Assembly (NCBI GenBank): GCA_007121115.1
Contig: SKMI01000161.1
Coordinates: 1-7,559, forward strand
DNA: 7,559 bases
Source of the DNA: Paracoccaceae bacterium
GTDB taxonomy: Bacteria > Pseudomonadota > Alphaproteobacteria > Rhodobacterales > Rhodobacteraceae
Direction: 5' to 3'
Below are positions 4,561-7,559 of this stretch, one piece after another. Each line of letters starts with the position of its first letter. The first letter of the stretch is position 1. A model generated the notes under the pieces. The model saw nothing but the letters and a program-made list of their open reading frames with translations, did no database searches and was not told the origin of the DNA. Made by a program: the position numbers and the translations under genes.

Positions 4561-6411
4561 ATGCCCCGGAGTGCCCGCGTGAAGCTCGCCGATCTGATCG
4601 ACCCGTTCCAGCCCGCCCCGGGGCCACCGCCGCGCAGCCTGTGGCGGTTCATTGGCTGGGGCGTTTCGGGCGCCTGGCCGGTACTGATCGGCGCCGCCCT
4701 GCTGTCGGCGCTTGCTGGCGTGACCGAGGCGATGTCGGCGCTGCTGCTGGGCGCGGTGATCGATGCGGCGCTGGCCAGTGGGCCGCAATTGTTCTTTGCC
4801 GAAAACACATGGCTGATCGTCGGCTTCGTGCTGTTCTTCGTGGTGCTGCGCCCGGCGGCCTTTGGCCTCTCGTCGGCGGCCAACACCATCGTGGTGCAAC
4901 CCAACGTCAACGTGCTGGTGCAGGCGCGGCTGAACCGCTGGACGCTGGGCCAGCCGGTGACCTTCTTCGACGATGATTTCGCGGGCCGGATCGCCCAGAA
5001 GCAGGTGCAGACCGCCCGCGCCCTGACCGATGTGGCGAACGAGGCCATCAATACCGTCTCCTTCGCGCTGGCCTCCATCGTTGGCTCGGTGGTGCTGCTT
5101 CTGGTCATCCATCCGGCGCTGGCGCTGGGACTGGCCGTGTGGATGATCGGCTATTTTGCCCTGATCCGCCATTTCCTCCCCGCCGTGCGCGAACGCTCGG
5201 GCGCGCGGGCGGGCGCGCGGGCCATGGTCAGCGGGCAGGTGGTGGACACCATCACCAACATCAAGACGGTGAAGCTTTTCGCCCATGCCGATCACGAGGA
5301 TCGCGCCGCGCTCAACGCGATGGACGTGTTCCGCGACCGCGCCATCGACTTCGGTCAGGTGCAGGCGGCGTTCCGCTTCTGGTTGATGGCGGTGGCAGGC
5401 GTCCTTCCGGTGATGCTGATCGGCGGCGCGGTCTGGCTGTGGTCCCTGGGCGCGACCAGCCCCGGCGACATTGCCGCCGCCGGCGCCGTGTCGATCCGCA
5501 TCGCGCAGATGACTGGCTGGGTCAGCTTTGTCATCATGACGATCTACGGCAACCTGGGCGAGGTCGAGGACGGGATGAAGACCCTGACCCCCGAACCCAC
5601 GCTGGTCGATCACCCGGACGCGGTGGACCTGGGCCGGGCCGGGGGCGCGGTGCATTTCGACGGCGTGAACTTCGCCTACGGCCGCCGCTCCGGCGGGGTC
5701 GAGGATATCGACCTGAACATCCGCGCGGGCGAGAAGATCGGCATTGTCGGCGCCTCGGGGGCGGGGAAGTCCACGCTGGTGGCGCTTCTGCTGCGGCTTT
5801 ACGATGTGGAGGGCGGGCGCGTGCTCGTCGATGGCCTTGACGTGCGCAAGATCACGCAGGAAAGCCTGCGCCGCCAGATCGGCATGGTCACGCAGGAAAC
5901 CGCCATGTTCAACCGCTCGGCGCTGGACAACATCCGCTACGGCCGCCCCGATGCCACGCGGGCCGAGGTGGAGGCCGCCGCCCGCGCCGCCGAAGCGCAT
6001 GACTTCATCCTGGAGTTGCAGGACCACACCGGGCGGCGGGGCTATGACGCGCACCTGGGCGAACGCGGCGTGCGGCTTTCCGGCGGGCAGCGCCAGCGGA
6101 TCGCGCTGGCGCGCGCGTTTCTGAAGAACGCGCCGATCCTGGTGCTGGACGAGGCCACCTCGGCGCTCGATTCCGAGGTCGAGGCGGCGGTGCAGGGCTC
6201 GCTCGACGCGCTGATGGCGGGCAAGACGGTGCTGGCCATCGCGCACCGGCTGTCGACCATCGCCGCCATGGACCGGATCATCGTGCTGGAGGGCGGGCAT
6301 ATCGTCGAACAGGGCAGCCATGAGGCGCTGCTTGCACGCGGCGGCGTCTACGCCCGATACTGGGGCCGCCAATCGGGCGGATTCATCGGGACGGAGGAAG
6401 CGGCGGAGTGA
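4561..6411 (+). CDS. ABC exporter, membrane domain fused to ATPase (MsbA/multidrug type)
   Basis: A 616-residue half-transporter of the inner membrane that should work as a dimer and export an unknown substrate using ATP. The membrane domain covers about residues 30-340, with hydrophobic segments near 38-60, 84-100, 164-205 and 275-335. The ATPase domain is complete: Walker A GASGAGKST at 397-405, Q-loop Gln445, signature LSGGQ at 506-510, Walker B ending in Asp530 and catalytic Glu531, and switch His562 in AHRLST. Nothing essential is missing. The start is uncertain: ATG 4561 is used, but GTG 4579 has a better-placed GGAG (4568-4571, seven bases away) and would give 610 residues beginning MKLADLIDPF. 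A TTG at 4549 is less likely. Its own upstream gap suggests a separate promoter. The VOC and RNA methyltransferase genes follow closely, probably in one transcript. Substrate (lipid, drug or peptide) cannot be deduced. Confidence 0.93.
   Translation: MPRSARVKLADLIDPFQPAPGPPPRSLWRFIGWGVSGAWPVLIGAALLSALAGVTEAMSALLLGAVIDAALASGPQLFFAENTWLIVGFVLFFVVLRPAAFGLSSAANTIVVQPNVNVLVQARLNRWTLGQPVTFFDDDFAGRIAQKQVQTARALTDVANEAINTVSFALASIVGSVVLLLVIHPALALGLAVWMIGYFALIRHFLPAVRERSGARAGARAMVSGQVVDTITNIKTVKLFAHADHEDRAALNAMDVFRDRAIDFGQVQAAFRFWLMAVAGVLPVMLIGGAVWLWSLGATSPGDIAAAGAVSIRIAQMTGWVSFVIMTIYGNLGEVEDGMKTLTPEPTLVDHPDAVDLGRAGGAVHFDGVNFAYGRRSGGVEDIDLNIRAGEKIGIVGASGAGKSTLVALLLRLYDVEGGRVLVDGLDVRKITQESLRRQIGMVTQETAMFNRSALDNIRYGRPDATRAEVEAAARAAEAHDFILELQDHTGRRGYDAHLGERGVRLSGGQRQRIALARAFLKNAPILVLDEATSALDSEVEAAVQGSLDALMAGKTVLAIAHRLSTIAAMDRIIVLEGGHIVEQGSHEALLARGGVYARYWGRQSGGFIGTEEAAE
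4568..4571 (+). promoter_or_regulatory. GGAG that would favour a GTG start for the exporter
   Basis: GGAG lies seven bases before GTG 4579. The ATG at 4561 has only CAGGA two bases upstream, which is too close for normal use. This makes the shorter start a real alternative, shortening the protein by six residues outside any domain. Confidence 0.4.
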
Positions 6412-6422
6412 GCGGCGGAGTG
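6399..6422 (+). repeat. Perfect 12-base tandem duplication across the exporter stop codon
   Basis: AGCGGCGGAGTG occurs twice back to back (6399-6410 and 6411-6422). Each copy ends in GTG and is followed by A, so both carry a GTGA stop/start overlap. The exporter ends at the TGA of the first copy (6409-6411) and a second in-frame TGA is at 6421-6423. The VOC frame gains GTG codons at 6408 and 6420. The unit is a multiple of three, so frames are kept. Confidence 0.9.
6417..6420 (+). promoter_or_regulatory. GGAG in the second repeat copy, likely ribosome site of the VOC gene
   Basis: The GGAG of the second duplicated unit stands eight bases before ATG 6429, giving the best start signal for the VOC gene. 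With GTG 6408 the only site is GGAGG at 6393-6397, ten bases away. Confidence 0.5.
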
Positions 6423-6428
6423 ACTGGC

Positions 6429-6854
6429 ATGGACCTGGAAACCGTGGCGCCGGAGGTGTTTGGCCGCGCCCTGCGCGGGGTCGGGGTGAACCTGCTGTGC
6501 CGGGACGTGCGGACGGTGGCGGGCTTCGCGGCGCAGGTGCTGGGGCTGGCGGTGCATCGGCTGAGCCAAGACTTCGCGCTGCTGGAGCATGACGGCATGC
6601 TGATCCAGTTGCATTCCGATGGCAGCTTCGGCGCGCACCCCTTGCTCGCGCTGGTTCCCGAGTCCGGACCGCGCGGCGGGGCGGTGCAGGTTTTCCTCTT
6701 CGGGCTGGATCCCGATGCCACCTGCGCCCGGGCCGAGGCCGCGGGCGCCTTGGTGCTGGAGCCACCGCGCGACAAGCCCCACGGGCTGCGCGAGGCGACG
6801 CTGCTCTCGCCCGAGGGGCACGCGTTTTCGCCCGCCGTGGCGCTTCCGGAATGA
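6429..6854 (+). CDS. VOC (glyoxalase/bleomycin-resistance fold) family protein
   Basis: A small cytoplasmic protein of 141 residues from ATG 6429, or 148 from the overlapping GTG 6408. The length and pattern fit a two-module VOC fold (beta-alpha-beta-beta-beta twice). The first module begins at GVGVNLLCRDVRTVAGFAAQ (17-36) and runs to about 62, with LGLAVHR and FALLEHDGMLIQL as strands. The second begins near VQVFLFGLDPDATCARAEAA (87-106) and ends in REATLLSPEGHAFSPAVAL (121-139), which corresponds to the common DPDGN-type closing motif; Glu129 and His131 lie there. A complete metal site of the glyoxalase I kind is not evident, so the reaction, ring cleavage, isomerisation or mere ligand binding, is unknown. 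Position directly after the exporter suggests cotranscription and possibly a shared role in handling a toxic small molecule, which is inference only. Confidence 0.82.
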   Translation: MDLETVAPEVFGRALRGVGVNLLCRDVRTVAGFAAQVLGLAVHRLSQDFALLEHDGMLIQLHSDGSFGAHPLLALVPESGPRGGAVQVFLFGLDPDATCARAEAAGALVLEPPRDKPHGLREATLLSPEGHAFSPAVALPE

Positions 6855-6861
6855 TCCCCGC

Positions 6862-7559
6862 ATGATCGCCGTAGAGCGGCTGGACCTGCGCGGCGAGGGC
6901 GTGGCCGGGGACCTGCGCATCGCCCGCGCCCTGCCGGGCGAGGTGGTGGAGGGCGAGGCGCAGGACGGGCGCATCGCCGCGCCGCGCATCGTCACCCCGT
7001 CGCCCGACCGGGTCCGCGCCCCCTGCCCCCATTACCGCGCCTGCGGCGGCTGCGCGCTGATGCACGCCTCGGACGCCTTCGTGGCGGCGTGGAAGGTGCA
7101 GGTGGTGGAACGCGCGCTGGCGGGGCAGGGGCTGGAGGCGCTGTTCGCACCGATGCACACCTCGCCCCCCGGCACGCGGCGGCGTGCGGTGCTGGCCGGG
7201 CGGCGGCTGAAGCGCGGTGCGCTGGTGGGGTTTCACGGCCGCGCCAGCGACACCGTGACGGCGATCCCCGACTGCCGGTTGCTGCACCCAGACCTGATGG
7301 CCGCGTTGCCGGTGCTGGAGGAGGTGACGGGCCTGGGCGCCCCGCGCGGGCGGGCGCTGGCGCTGACGGTGACCCGCAGCGATGCCGGCGTAGATCTGGC
7401 CGTGCGCGGCGGCAAGGCACTGGACGGGCCGTTGCGCGCAGCCCTTGGTGCGCTGGCGGGGCGCGCAGGGCTGGCGCGGCTGGCCTGGGACGGCGAGGTG
7501 ATCGCGCTGGCCGCCCCGCCCGCGCAGATCTTCGGGCGCGCGCAGGTGGTCCCGCCGCC
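6862..7559 (+). CDS. TrmA/RlmD-type 23S rRNA or tRNA (uracil-5-)methyltransferase, N-terminal part
   Basis: The frame runs from ATG 6862 off the right edge; 232 complete codons are visible of about 400 expected. This class of cytoplasmic enzyme uses S-adenosylmethionine to make 5-methyluridine in RNA. An abbreviated TRAM-like domain (residues 1-50, with GEGVAGD and ALPGEVV) is followed by CPHYRACGGC: Cys55, Cys61 and Cys64 with spacing C-x5-C-x2-C, and Cys138 in IPDC, the four ligands of the [4Fe-4S] cluster known in RumA/RlmD. The SAM-binding and catalytic motifs should lie beyond the window. Alphaproteobacteria generally use TrmFO for tRNA U54, so an rRNA target is more likely than tRNA, but this is inference. 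It starts seven bases after the VOC stop with only a weak GGA (6848-6850) upstream, suggesting translational coupling. Confidence 0.92.
   Translation, partial: MIAVERLDLRGEGVAGDLRIARALPGEVVEGEAQDGRIAAPRIVTPSPDRVRAPCPHYRACGGCALMHASDAFVAAWKVQVVERALAGQGLEALFAPMHTSPPGTRRRAVLAGRRLKRGALVGFHGRASDTVTAIPDCRLLHPDLMAALPVLEEVTGLGAPRGRALALTVTRSDAGVDLAVRGGKALDGPLRAALGALAGRAGLARLAWDGEVIALAAPPAQIFGRAQVVPP

Noticed and set aside
4307..4582. A 91-codon + strand open frame across the intergenic gap
   Set aside because: It has no ribosome site, runs through the stem-loop and promoter region into the exporter start in another frame, and resembles no family.
4432..7287. A 951-codon open frame on the minus strand, opposite the exporter, VOC and methyltransferase genes
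   Set aside because: It is open because GC-rich codons on the + strand leave few stops on the complement. Its product is low-complexity (His, Arg, Gln, Pro rich) with no recognisable domain, while the + strand carries complete ABC, VOC and Fe-S methyltransferase motifs.

Overview
The window is very GC-rich, mostly coding on the + strand, with third codon positions dominated by G and C. Together with the gene families this suggests an alphaproteobacterium, most likely of the Rhodobacteraceae/Paracoccaceae type. That placement is inferred from composition and gene style; no marker gene proves it.

Left part (1-4258): the distal end of a sugar uptake and catabolism operon. In order it holds the C-terminal end of an RbsC/RhaP-type ABC permease, a complete second permease of the same family, a GntR-family regulator with a metal-type FCD ligand domain, a Gfo/Idh/MocA oxidoreductase, a TIM-barrel sugar isomerase/epimerase and a 104-residue L-rhamnose mutarotase-like protein. 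Every junction overlaps by 1 or 4 bases (ATGA or TGATG), so the six genes look like one translationally coupled unit. The substrate-binding protein and ATPase presumably lie upstream of the window. The two permeases bring in a sugar, the mutarotase interconverts its anomers, the oxidoreductase and isomerase act on it, and the embedded regulator senses it or a product. The mutarotase points to L-rhamnose, L-fucose or a related 6-deoxyhexose. No isomerase/kinase/aldolase set of the classical rhamnose pathway is visible, so the substrate and route remain open.

Middle (4259-4560): about 300 non-coding bases with a strong GC-rich stem-loop just after the mutarotase, a 16-base sequence with sigma-54-like GG/GC spacing, and a perfect 12-base palindrome (TTCACATGTGAA) just before the next gene. 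This is probably the boundary between two transcription units.

Right part (4561-7559): a second, tightly packed unit with a full-length ABC exporter (membrane domain fused to ATPase), a small VOC/glyoxalase-fold protein and the N-terminal part of a TrmA/RlmD-type RNA uracil methyltransferase with four apparent [4Fe-4S] cysteines. A perfect 12-base tandem duplication sits exactly on the exporter stop codon and multiplies the possible starts of the VOC gene.

I see no tRNA, rRNA, CRISPR array, insertion sequence or phage gene. The most interesting points are the unusual sugar cluster with its atypical oxidoreductase active site and the regulatory candidates in the intergenic gap. I found no convincing evidence for a wholly new system.
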